DNA of 34,560 nt from IMG/VR virus record IMGVR_UViG_3300028392_000175, positions 1 through 34,560 of that record; one strand, 5' to 3'. Numbering within the stretch: position 1 is the stretch's first letter; each line of letters starts with the position of its first letter. The stretch comes from a virus. The notes beneath the pieces were generated by a model that saw only the letters and a program-made list of their open reading frames with translations, had not been told where the DNA came from and ran no database searches. Below, piece after piece: positions 16,769-23,949 of this stretch. A program made the translations under genes and the position numbers.

Positions 16769-17442
16769 TAGATACACAAGCCATATGGGATGAAGCCTTT
16801 TTAGCGCAGATAGCTGAGGTTGAGGCTAAGTCTGGCAGCAATCCAACTGATTGGCGCACAGGTGGACGTAAGACTAAAGATAACCCAGACAAAGAGAACA
16901 AAGCCTGGTGGGATGAGAACGGCAAGAAGATGCTGGATGATTTTATCCAGTCCTACAAGGCTAACAACTGGAAAGTCTGGGTAACACCGCAAGGTGTGCC
17001 AGGTATCGAACTTGGTATGACCTGTATGTTTGGCGATGTACCTATCAAAGCCTTCGTTGACTTGGTGTTTGAAAACCCAGACGGTTCACTTACCGTAGTT
17101 GATCTAAAGACTGGCGCACGTACACCAGACTCAAGCCTTCAGCTTGGTGTCTATGCTGCTTGTATTGAAATGACTTTTGGTATTCGCCCTCAGTATGGTG
17201 CATACTACAGCGCAAGAAGTGCTACGCTAGAACCTAGCGCTGGTATTGAAAGATGGACAGAGCCAGTACTTACCGAGATGTTTGCGCAGTTCCAGCGAGG
17301 ACTAGATGCGCAAATCTTTTTACCTAACATCGGTATGTCGTGTGGAACTTGCGGCGTAAAGGACTATTGTTATGCCATTGGCGGACAACTTGCACAGATT
17401 TATGACCCACTAGCAACCATAAAAGAAAAGGAAAGCAAATGA
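16765..17442 (+). CDS. C-terminal (catalytic) part of Cas4/RecB-like exonuclease
   Basis: A 225-residue protein carrying the PD-(D/E)XK core: E82 (GIELGM), D99 (KAFVDLVF), D113 and K115 (TVVDLKTG), then Q126 and Y130 (LQLGVYAAC). Three C-terminal cysteines, C193, C196 and C202 (SCGTCGVKDYC), are the usual last three ligands of the [4Fe-4S] cluster; the first lies on the separate N-fragment. WRTGGRKTKDNPDKENKAWW is also typical of the actinophage family. Role: processing DNA ends during recombination-dependent replication. N plus C fragments total 289 residues, close to the usual length of one-chain homologues. Confidence 0.8.
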   Translation: MIDTQAIWDEAFLAQIAEVEAKSGSNPTDWRTGGRKTKDNPDKENKAWWDENGKKMLDDFIQSYKANNWKVWVTPQGVPGIELGMTCMFGDVPIKAFVDLVFENPDGSLTVVDLKTGARTPDSSLQLGVYAACIEMTFGIRPQYGAYYSARSATLEPSAGIERWTEPVLTEMFAQFQRGLDAQIFLPNIGMSCGTCGVKDYCYAIGGQLAQIYDPLATIKEKESK

Positions 17443-17861
17443 GCGCATCACCTAGCACCAAGCTCCAAGTCAACTTCAAGTTGGCTGACGGCACTCTAGT
17501 AAACATCTATGCAGATAATGTACGTGAACTAGAAACATCACTTACTGACATCAGCATGGTATCAGCACTTATCAAATCAACATCTAATGATCTATCTGGT
17601 AGCCGAAGTGCAGCACCTACAGCAGCAGCTGTAGCACAGCAATTCAACGCAGCTGTAATTGAACAACCACCAGTTGCTTATCATCAAGCACCACCAGCAC
17701 AGACACCACCAGCGCAAACAGGTTCAGGTTACACCTGTAAGCATGGCGAGATGACATTCCGCCAGTCAAAGCCTGGCGCTCCGAAGGCATGGAAGGGTTA
17801 CTTCTGCCCTACCCCACAGGGTACAGCAGACCAGTGCGAACCTAAATTCTTGCGCGGATAA
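17439..17861 (+). CDS. Conserved phage protein with C-terminal Cys/His motif
   Basis: A 140-residue protein coupled by ATGA. The N-terminal domain (STKLQVNFKLADGTLVNIYAD) is beta-rich; a Pro/Ala/Gln linker (about 75-95) follows; the C-terminal domain has CKHGEMTF and GYFCPTPQGTADQCEPKFL with three Cys and one His, likely a zinc site. I have seen this end motif in actinophage proteins beside exonuclease and helicase genes. It may be a single-strand-binding or replication accessory protein; that is inference from linker design and neighbours. Confidence 0.65.
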   Translation: MSASPSTKLQVNFKLADGTLVNIYADNVRELETSLTDISMVSALIKSTSNDLSGSRSAAPTAAAVAQQFNAAVIEQPPVAYHQAPPAQTPPAQTGSGYTCKHGEMTFRQSKPGAPKAWKGYFCPTPQGTADQCEPKFLRG

Positions 17862-17864
17862 CCG

Positions 17865-18689
17865 ATGCTATCGCTGTCGCAAGCAGCAGCTAAGTCAGTA
17901 AACGATCATGCTATCCTGCCAGACCTTTTCCCTTCACTGCAAAGTGATGGGATTAGGTTTCGGCGGGGACAGCTGACGATGATTGCAGGCGCACCTAACG
18001 CAGGCAAATCATTACTGGCGCTATACATGGCTGTTAATATGAAGGTACCTACGCTATACATCAGCGCAGATACCGATGCTTACACGACGGCGATACGTGC
18101 TGCTGCAATGGTGACAGGTTCACAAGTTTCATCAGTTGAAGAATCGTTTGCAACTGAAGTAGGTATGGAGTTTTACCAGTCAGAGCTAGATAGCATTACT
18201 CATCTACGATTTGACTTTGCTCCAAGCCCAACCCTTGATGAGATTGATCTGTCCCTTCGTGCATATGCCGAAGCATTTGGTGAGTATCCCCATTTGCTTA
18301 TCGTTGACAACGCCATGAACGTAGTGTCAATGCACGAAAACGAATGGTCGGGGCTACGCGAGATAGCCAAGGCTATGCACCACATCGCCCGTGAGACAGA
18401 AGCTGCGGTGTTTTTATTACATCACACTTCTGAGGCAGAAGGCCAAGCCGATATGCCACCAAGTAGAAAAGCGATTCAAGGTAAAATTTCGCAACTGCCC
18501 GAAATGATCTTAACTGTTGCCCTTGTACAACACACAGGAGAATTTAGAGTAGCAGCGGTAAAGAATCGCTTCGCTCAACACTCGCCTAATGGTGCTAAGT
18601 ATGTATCATTATGGAGTGATGCTTCAAGAATGAACATCTATACTCATAGGCAAACAAGCTATGCGTCATCATCATGGGAGTACAACTAA
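17865..18689 (+). CDS. DnaB/RecA-like replicative ATPase (helicase core)
   Basis: A 274-residue P-loop ATPase. Walker A is GAPNAGKS (42-49), Walker B is HLLIVDN (143-149), and VFLLHHTSE (182-190) is the sensor-type strand seen in DnaB, RadA and related RecA-fold proteins. The N-terminal DnaB domain is missing and the size matches the helicase core only. It should act in phage DNA replication, next to exonuclease, resolvase and primase genes. Whether it is a true helicase or a RadA-like recombinase cannot be settled from motifs. Confidence 0.8.
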   Translation: MLSLSQAAAKSVNDHAILPDLFPSLQSDGIRFRRGQLTMIAGAPNAGKSLLALYMAVNMKVPTLYISADTDAYTTAIRAAAMVTGSQVSSVEESFATEVGMEFYQSELDSITHLRFDFAPSPTLDEIDLSLRAYAEAFGEYPHLLIVDNAMNVVSMHENEWSGLREIAKAMHHIARETEAAVFLLHHTSEAEGQADMPPSRKAIQGKISQLPEMILTVALVQHTGEFRVAAVKNRFAQHSPNGAKYVSLWSDASRMNIYTHRQTSYASSSWEYN

Positions 18690-18826
18690 TGGATACAAAG
18701 TTACGTAAAGAAGCAGTAGAACAGATGTCAGCAATATCTTCAGCAGAAGATAAGGCGGCTGCTTACCGATTTCTTGAACGACACAATGCTCTTGATGTAG
18801 CAGAGATGCTTGGGTTGGTAGAGTAA
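18689..18826 (+). CDS. Small conserved actinophage protein (45 aa)
   Basis: ATG 18689 and TAA 18824-18826, both in TAATG overlaps with neighbours. The 45-residue helical product contains SSAEDKAAAYRFLERHNALD and ends AEMLGLVE, a pattern familiar from replication modules of actinobacteriophages. Function unknown. Perfect coupling on both sides makes it a confident gene. Confidence 0.7.
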   Translation: MDTKLRKEAVEQMSAISSAEDKAAAYRFLERHNALDVAEMLGLVE

Positions 18827-19350
18827 TGCCTGGTTCAGATCCAGAAAATCGTGATTGGGTTTTAGAGCAAGTACTAAAGATCCAGCCCAAGTCAATCATT
18901 GACGTGGGTGCTGGTGGTGGTACTTACTCAGACTTATTGCGTAAGCATTTACCCGACACTCAGTTGATTGCCATTGAAATTTATGGCAAGAACATTGAGC
19001 AGTTCAAGTTAGAAGAACTATACGATGAAGTAATCTATGCTGATGCACGTTTGCTTAATTCTTTTACTGCCGATCTAGTAATCTTTGGTGATGTGTTAGA
19101 ACATATGACTCAGGTAGAAGCGATCAATGTATGGGATGTAGCTAGACACAGCGCCAAGTGGGGCATAATTAGTATGCCGATTGTCCACTATGCGCAAGGT
19201 GAGATAGATGGAAACATACACGAAACCCACGTGGTAGATGATTGGAATAACTTGAGAATCTTTGCTTGCTTTGAAGATATTGTTGAAGCAAAGATTGGCA
19301 AAGTTACTGGAGCATACTTAGCAAAGTTTGGTGGAGCGCATGGCGAGTAA
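18826..19350 (+). CDS. Class I SAM-dependent methyltransferase
   Basis: A 174-residue protein with motif I IIDVGAGGGTYSDLL (24-38), an acidic residue after the second strand (AIEIYG), and ADLVIFGDVLEHMTQ (82-96), the post-motif typical of small-molecule or glycan methyltransferases. No DNA methyltransferase signature (DPPY or PC) is present, so DNA modification is unlikely by the classical routes. The substrate is unknown. It lies between replication genes and overlaps the nuclease gene by 11 bases. Confidence 0.8.
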   Translation: MPGSDPENRDWVLEQVLKIQPKSIIDVGAGGGTYSDLLRKHLPDTQLIAIEIYGKNIEQFKLEELYDEVIYADARLLNSFTADLVIFGDVLEHMTQVEAINVWDVARHSAKWGIISMPIVHYAQGEIDGNIHETHVVDDWNNLRIFACFEDIVEAKIGKVTGAYLAKFGGAHGE

Positions 19351-19708
19351 GCAAGCAGCGGCTAAGGCCAGAGGTTCCAAGTTTGAAACAGATGTCCTGA
19401 AGTGGATTAGGGGAAGGCTGCCTCAGGCGATAACGGAAAGGTTGGCCCGTGCAGGAAAACTAGATCAAGGAGATATAGTTTGCGTCGTCGCGGGCCAACC
19501 CTACGTTTTTGAATTAAAGGCTGTGGCTAAGATGGATCTGCCACAGTTTTGGCGAGAGGCTTGCGTCGAAGCTGAGAACTACGCTAAGGCGCGTGGCTTA
19601 GCATCAGTACCACCTGCCTATGTAATTGTTAAACGCAGACAAGCAGGCATCGAAGATGCTTGGGTAATTCAAACACTAGATCAATGGACAAGGGTGGTTA
19701 ACGAATGA
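19340..19708 (+). CDS. PD-(D/E)XK endonuclease, putative Holliday junction resolvase
   Basis: A 122-residue protein; ATG 19340 is preferred over a TTG at 19328 because GGTGGAG precedes it at good distance. The nuclease core is visible as E16 (GSKFETDVL), D45 (DQGDIVCVV) and E58-x-K60 (YVFELKAVAKMDL), followed by VIVKRR and WVIQTLDQW. Size and motif order match resolvase-like nucleases that cut four-way junctions before packaging. Specificity for junctions is inferred from neighbours and family, not seen. Confidence 0.7.
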   Translation: MASKQAAAKARGSKFETDVLKWIRGRLPQAITERLARAGKLDQGDIVCVVAGQPYVFELKAVAKMDLPQFWREACVEAENYAKARGLASVPPAYVIVKRRQAGIEDAWVIQTLDQWTRVVNE

Positions 19709-19842
19709 TTAAAGAATTTTCAACTAATAAGTTTTATGTTACTGGTGGCTGGTGCTGGCATCGCTTAGCTTTTGGTATAGCCATTGGTAAGTATGGCTTT
19801 GACCTAGACTTAGGTTTCTTCTGGTTTAACGTGGAGTGGTAA
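19705..19842 (+). CDS. Small aromatic-rich protein (45 aa)
   Basis: ATG 19705 (ATGA overlap) to TAA 19840-19842 (TAATG overlap). Its 45 residues are rich in Trp, Phe and Gly (GGWCWHRLAFGIAIGKYGFD; LGFFWFNVEW). The pattern could be a compact beta protein or a weak membrane-associated peptide. Not recognised. Confidence 0.6.
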   Translation: MIKEFSTNKFYVTGGWCWHRLAFGIAIGKYGFDLDLGFFWFNVEW

Positions 19843-20027
19843 TGAACGAATCAGCTCGTAATAAATTAAGCGACGCCCCAATTGAAATTAATAATGAAGA
19901 AGCCTTAAAGGCAAGACTTGAAGACGCATGGAGAAAAGTTGACTTAAACGATAAAATAATTATTCGATTGGAAGCGCAAATAAAAGTACTTAAAGAGATT
20001 ATTAGTGAAGGTTTGCGCAGTTATTGA
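19842..20027 (+). CDS. Coiled-coil hypothetical protein
   Basis: A 61-residue protein starting at ATG 19842 in a TAATG overlap; an upstream GTG start is less likely. From about residue 20 it is a continuous charged helix with heptad-like leucines and isoleucines (IIIRLEAQIKVLKEIISEGL). Ends in a TGATG overlap with the primase zinc-domain gene. Function unknown. Confidence 0.65.
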   Translation: MNESARNKLSDAPIEINNEEALKARLEDAWRKVDLNDKIIIRLEAQIKVLKEIISEGLRSY

Positions 20028-20392
20028 TGGCAGATAAACCTGATCTTGGCGCAGTACTTGAAGCCTATGGCTGCGCAGTATCTCCTAGGTATGGGTGGGT
20101 AGCGTGTAAGTGCGTAGTCCATGAAGACTCACACGCATCAGCTGCCTACAACCTAGACATTCAGATGTATAACTGCTTGGTATGTAATTTACTAGGCGAT
20201 GTTTACGACCTAGTTAAAGCAAAAGAAAACTTGAAAGGATTCCCAGATGTTAAACGCAGAGCAGAGAAACTTGCTAACGGAAGCAGCCACAAGATACTCC
20301 GAACATCGAAACGAGGCGACAGCCTCATACCTATTGGGACGAGGAATAAGTCCAGCGGTGGCGGATTTGTACCAGCTTGGAAGCGTCGTTGA
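20027..20392 (+). CDS. Primase zinc-binding domain protein (part 1 of split primase)
   Basis: A 121-residue protein, start ATG 20027. C29 and H32 (CVVH) with C50 and C53 (CLVC) form the CHC2-type zinc site of DnaG-like primases, within ASAAYNLDIQMYNC and LGDVYDLVKA, both typical. The C-terminal 50 residues are basic and end FVPAWKRR. The last 146 bases overlap the start of the TOPRIM gene in another frame (+1 relative to this one). Actinophage primases are often encoded as two genes, so this may act with the next product. Confidence 0.8.
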   Translation: MADKPDLGAVLEAYGCAVSPRYGWVACKCVVHEDSHASAAYNLDIQMYNCLVCNLLGDVYDLVKAKENLKGFPDVKRRAEKLANGSSHKILRTSKRGDSLIPIGTRNKSSGGGFVPAWKRR

Positions 20393-20882
20393 TCCTAGCA
20401 TTGGACATGAGATGGCAGTTGGAATGTTATCTATTCCTTACCGTACTCCTGCTGGTATCAACGGGATTAAATTTCGCCGCATAGATAACGGCACACCTAA
20501 GTACCTTTGGCCTACTGGCCAGAAGATTGGACTGTTCAATGTCATGGATCTACATAAGTCCTCAGACACCATCGCAATCTGCGAAGGCGAGATTGATACG
20601 ATTGTGCTTAGCGGTCTTGTTGGTATTCCCGCTGTTGGCGTTGCTGGCGTCAGTCAATGGAAGCCTTGGTTTCCGAAACTCTTTGAATCGTATAACCGAA
20701 TTCTTATCTTCGCTGACAACGACGTCAAAGAAGACGGACGAAACCCAGGACAAGAGCTAGCCAAGCGAATTAAAGAGGACTTAAACACAGCAACAGTAGT
20801 CCACTTAGATGATAATAAAGATGTTAACGACACGTACCTAGAACATGGTTCCGCGTGGTTCGATGATAGACTGGCGGCATGA
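20247..20882 (+). CDS. Primase TOPRIM domain protein (part 2 of split primase)
   Basis: A 211-residue protein with the TOPRIM catalytic motifs: E113 in ICEGEIDTIV and the D157/D159 pair in IFADNDVKEDG, where metal ions bind. Preceding it, GMLSIPYRTPAGINGIKFRRI is the DnaG-type N-terminal catalytic subdomain. The frame is open only from 20235, so the ATG at 20247 is the only ATG start before the conserved region. It overlaps the zinc-domain gene by 146 bases. Synthesises RNA primers, probably together with the zinc protein. No helicase fusion is present. Confidence 0.8.
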   Translation: MLNAEQRNLLTEAATRYSEHRNEATASYLLGRGISPAVADLYQLGSVVDPSIGHEMAVGMLSIPYRTPAGINGIKFRRIDNGTPKYLWPTGQKIGLFNVMDLHKSSDTIAICEGEIDTIVLSGLVGIPAVGVAGVSQWKPWFPKLFESYNRILIFADNDVKEDGRNPGQELAKRIKEDLNTATVVHLDDNKDVNDTYLEHGSAWFDDRLAA

Positions 20883-21442
20883 CAACAGTAGTTGGACTAC
20901 AAGGCCCGAACTGGGCAGTAGTCGGAGCAGATACGCGAGTTGCTGAAGACTCTCGTATCTTCTCTATGCCAAAGGGAACTGGCAAGATCATACGCAAGGA
21001 AGGCTACATCGTAGCCCTAGCTGGTGACTTTAGACCAGCGCAGATATTTGCACACCAGTTTGACTTTCCCAAACCACCTGCTTATACAACCGTAGAGGCA
21101 CTAGATAAATTCATGACTGTAGATTTCCTTCCATTGGTGCAAGAGGCATACAAAGAAGTCGGTTATGAAGTAAAGAATGCAGAAGAAGGGACTGATCTAA
21201 TTGTCGCAACTCAAGGAACGATCTACAACGTTGGAGCTGATTCAACGTGGGCTAGAGATAGACGTGGAATCTATGCTATTGGAACTGGGAGCGCTTACGC
21301 CATCGGGGCTATCGCCGCGTTTGGTATCCCGAAAAGTGTTGACGATGCAGTTAGTATCGTCAAACAAGCGCTACACATTGCAACAGACTACGACAGTAAC
21401 TCAGGTCAACCAGTAATTATTCATCAACAGGTGCGAGCATGA
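20879..21442 (+). CDS. Proteasome/HslV-like Ntn-hydrolase
   Basis: A 187-residue protein beginning MTTVVGL. After loss of Met the N-terminal Thr1 would be the nucleophile, as in HslV. Counting from it, D17 lies in VVGADTR and the Lys of GTGKIIRK falls at 35, near the catalytic Lys33 of HslV; YIVALAGD matches the glycine-rich strand, and YAIGTGSAYAIGAIAA matches the G-S-G loop. The length is close to HslV (about 175). It could be a self-assembling protease ring that needs a host unfoldase, or a different amidohydrolase of this fold. No unfoldase gene is seen here. Confidence 0.75.
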   Translation: MTTVVGLQGPNWAVVGADTRVAEDSRIFSMPKGTGKIIRKEGYIVALAGDFRPAQIFAHQFDFPKPPAYTTVEALDKFMTVDFLPLVQEAYKEVGYEVKNAEEGTDLIVATQGTIYNVGADSTWARDRRGIYAIGTGSAYAIGAIAAFGIPKSVDDAVSIVKQALHIATDYDSNSGQPVIIHQQVRA

Positions 21443-21642
21443 GTGCAGATCCAACATTTATAGGCGGGCCTTGGGATGGCGGTAAAGTGGCTATGCCACT
21501 CTGGGCGCTTGACCAAATTAAATACGCAGCCGATGTCCAAATTGACCAGGTTGTGTACATTTGCTATGATTTAGATGAAGATACAAAGAATTATATTTAC
21601 AAAGGTCAGAAGATCCTACCCAGAAAGCAGGTTGAAGAATGA
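21439..21642 (+). CDS. Hypothetical protein with FIGGPWDGG motif
   Basis: A 67-residue protein coupled by ATGA to the Ntn-hydrolase gene. The N-terminal FIGGPWDGGKV motif is recurrent in small actinobacterial and phage proteins of unknown role. It continues in beta-type stretches (QVVYICYDLDEDTKNYIYKG). Overlaps the next gene by ATGA. Confidence 0.65.
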   Translation: MSADPTFIGGPWDGGKVAMPLWALDQIKYAADVQIDQVVYICYDLDEDTKNYIYKGQKILPRKQVEE

Positions 21643-21923
21643 GTAACAAGTTAGCCGATGACATGTGGGCAATCTTTGATGGCGCAGGCAACCTGCTGCT
21701 CCAGAAGCATAAGGATTATGGCCCAAAGAATATCGCTGGCGCTCCAGGCGGCCCTCTTAATGGACTGCGTGTACGTATGTGGGACAAGACAGCTCGTATC
21801 AATCACCTGATTGACAGCGGTGCTACACCTGAGAATGAATCTCTGCGAGATTCTTTTCTGGACTTACTTAACTACAGCGCGATAGCGTTGTTAGTCTTAG
21901 ATGGGAACTGGCCAGAAAATTGA
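21639..21923 (+). CDS. DUF1599 / nucleotide-modification-associated domain protein
   Basis: A 94-residue helical protein with LLLQKHKDYGPKNI, LNGLRVRMWDKTARINHL and ESLRDSFLDLLNYSAIALL. This order matches the DUF1599 (Nmad1-type) family, which resembles MazG-like helical bundles and is found beside nucleotide-metabolism genes in phages. A role in dNTP pool control or base modification is possible. No reaction can be read from the sequence. Confidence 0.7.
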   Translation: MSNKLADDMWAIFDGAGNLLLQKHKDYGPKNIAGAPGGPLNGLRVRMWDKTARINHLIDSGATPENESLRDSFLDLLNYSAIALLVLDGNWPEN

Positions 21924-22657
21924 AAACAATAGTTGTCCTGTCCGATCTTCAATCGCCTTACCATGATGTGCCAGCAACTAAGGCCATTGCCAAGTTCATC
22001 AGAGCTTACAAGCCAGATAGCGTGGCTAGTGTAGGAGATGAGATAGATCTTCCGCAAATCTCCCGCTGGGAAGAAGGCGGTGAAGGTGAATGGCAACGTG
22101 ACTTAGGTCGTCACCGAGATATTACAGTTAAACTATTAGAAGAATTGCAAGTGGATCATATTGTTCGCAGTAATCATAGCGACAGATTGTATAACAAGAT
22201 CAAGTCGAAAGCCCCTGGCTTTCTTGGCTTACCAGAATTAGAGATTGAAAAGTTCTTAAAGCTAGATAGCCTTGGCATTACCTACCATCATGGGCCATAT
22301 GAACTAGCACCCAACTGGCTACTTATGCACGGCGATGAAGGTAACGTTCAACCTACTGCTGGTGCTACCGCTCTTGGCTTAGCCAAACGCTCAGGCATGA
22401 GCGTAGTCTGTGGGCATACGCATCGCATGGGTTTGACTCATCATACTCAGGGCTGGGCTGGTAAAACTAAGACTATCTGGGGTATGGAAGTCGGCAACCT
22501 CATGGACTATAAGTATGCGCGCTATATTAAAGCAGGGTTATTTACCTGGAATAAAGGTTTTGGATTACTCCATGTCAATGGCAATACGGTCATGCCGCAG
22601 CTTGTACCTATCGTAAACAATTCATTTACAGTGGACGGTAAAGTCTGGAAATGGTAA
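21920..22657 (+). CDS. Calcineurin-like metallophosphoesterase
   Basis: A 245-residue protein starting at TTG in a TTGA overlap. Metal-binding motifs are in order: SDLQSPYHD (D9), SVGDEIDLP (D40), RSNHSDR (N85, H86), LMHGDEG and CGHTHR. These are the five blocks of the family; it would hydrolyse phosphodiesters or phosphomonoesters with two metal ions. In phages, relatives include DNA-end or nucleotide phosphatases. Substrate unknown. Its end overlaps the PP-loop gene by 7 bases. Confidence 0.82.
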   Translation: MKTIVVLSDLQSPYHDVPATKAIAKFIRAYKPDSVASVGDEIDLPQISRWEEGGEGEWQRDLGRHRDITVKLLEELQVDHIVRSNHSDRLYNKIKSKAPGFLGLPELEIEKFLKLDSLGITYHHGPYELAPNWLLMHGDEGNVQPTAGATALGLAKRSGMSVVCGHTHRMGLTHHTQGWAGKTKTIWGMEVGNLMDYKYARYIKAGLFTWNKGFGLLHVNGNTVMPQLVPIVNNSFTVDGKVWKW

Positions 22658-23484
22658 CAAAACATGTAGTAATGTTTTCAGGTGGCATCGGTTCTTGGGC
22701 TGCCGCAAAAATGGTTGCAAGTACATTTGGGACAGATAATCTTTATTTGTTATTTACGGATGTTAAAGGAAATGCAGAATCTTCTCATATTGGAGAAGAT
22801 GAAGATACTTACAGATTCCTTAATGATGCCGTTGCCAATGTCGGTGGTAAATATATTTACATTAACGAAAACAAAGATATTTGGGAAGTATTTAAGGAAA
22901 AAAAATATCTTGGCAATTCTCGATTAGCACATTGTTCTTTTGAATTAAAACAAAAACCAGCAAGAAAATGGCTTAATGAAAATTGCGACCCAAATAATAC
23001 TATTGTTTATGTTGGTATTGACTGGACAGAAACGCATCGTTTGCCAGCTATAGTCAAAAACTACAAACCATATGTAGCTGTTGCTCCATTGGCCGAGCCT
23101 TTCTTTCATAAAGAAACTAAAATGTATTACGACAAGCATGAACTTATTGAATGGGCCAAGTCTGAAGGGCTTGAGCCACCACGTTTGTACAGTTTAGGGT
23201 TTAACCATAACAATTGCGGCGGCGGGTGTGTACGTGCTGGACAAGGACAATTCAAAAAATTGCTGGAAATAATGCCAGAACGGTTTGCCATGTGGGAAAC
23301 AAAAGAGCAAGAAGTTATTCAACATATTGGGAAAGATGTTTCAATCTTAACAGAAACTGTTAAAGGCATTAAAAAACCTTTACCTTTAATAGAATTGAGA
23401 AAAAGAATTGAAAGTCAGTGCGCTATTGATGAATATGATATTGGCGGTTGTGGCTGTTTCTTTGAAGAAGACGAGAGACAGTAA
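22651..23484 (+). CDS. PP-loop ATPase / PAPS-reductase-like protein
   Basis: A 277-residue protein. SGGIGS (10-15) is the PP-loop that binds ATP in the PAPS-reductase and DndC-type superfamily. Conserved-looking cysteines are C95 (AHCSFELK), C189 and C193 (NCGGGCV) and C267/C269 (GGCGCF), which could hold an iron-sulfur cluster. Members adenylylate a substrate for sulfur or nitrogen transfer; phage members are linked to DNA or tRNA modification. The gene is clearly more AT-rich than its neighbours, with A or T in most third positions and runs such as GGAAAAAAAATAT, suggesting recent transfer. Confidence 0.78.
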   Translation: MVTKHVVMFSGGIGSWAAAKMVASTFGTDNLYLLFTDVKGNAESSHIGEDEDTYRFLNDAVANVGGKYIYINENKDIWEVFKEKKYLGNSRLAHCSFELKQKPARKWLNENCDPNNTIVYVGIDWTETHRLPAIVKNYKPYVAVAPLAEPFFHKETKMYYDKHELIEWAKSEGLEPPRLYSLGFNHNNCGGGCVRAGQGQFKKLLEIMPERFAMWETKEQEVIQHIGKDVSILTETVKGIKKPLPLIELRKRIESQCAIDEYDIGGCGCFFEEDERQ

Positions 23485-23949
23485 ATGGTAGTTGTTAAGT
23501 TAAGCGCAGGAGATGTAGCGTGGGCAACCAATGAAGCGGTCAGCAGGTACAACTTTAACAGAGCAAGAGGTAATGACCATTCTGGTAGCGCTGCTAAGAC
23601 ATGGGTCGAAGCCATCGCACGTGAGATTTCAGGTGTACTTGGCGAGATTGCTGTGGCACGTTGGCTTGATAAGTTTCCCCATACTCTTTTTGAAGATCGC
23701 AAGACTGGCGATGTGGCAGGCCATGAGATTCGCACTACTACGTACACTACGGGTCGCCTCATTCTTACTAAGACTGACGACCCGACTCGAAAGTATTTCT
23801 TAGTTACATTGCCAGATCATTACACTGCCAACATAGTTGGCTGGCTCTATGGTTATGAAGGACAGAAGGAAGAACATTGGAATACCGACTTCTCTATCCC
23901 CTGCTACACCATTGAGCAGCAACGATTGCACGACGTTAGGGATATGTGA
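23485..23949 (+). CDS. Conserved hypothetical protein, possible nuclease-like fold
   Basis: A 154-residue protein directly after the PP-loop gene. The pattern GVLGEIAVARWL, then TGDVAGHEIRTTTYTTGRLIL, gives an E, a D and an E-x-R in the order of a PD-(D/E)XK core, with Arg in place of Lys. Downstream, YFLVTLPDHYTANIVGWLYG and IPCYTIEQQRLH complete an alpha/beta domain. Similar proteins are found in actinophages without known function. Nuclease activity is only a guess given the missing Lys. Confidence 0.6.
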   Translation: MVVVKLSAGDVAWATNEAVSRYNFNRARGNDHSGSAAKTWVEAIAREISGVLGEIAVARWLDKFPHTLFEDRKTGDVAGHEIRTTTYTTGRLILTKTDDPTRKYFLVTLPDHYTANIVGWLYGYEGQKEEHWNTDFSIPCYTIEQQRLHDVRDM

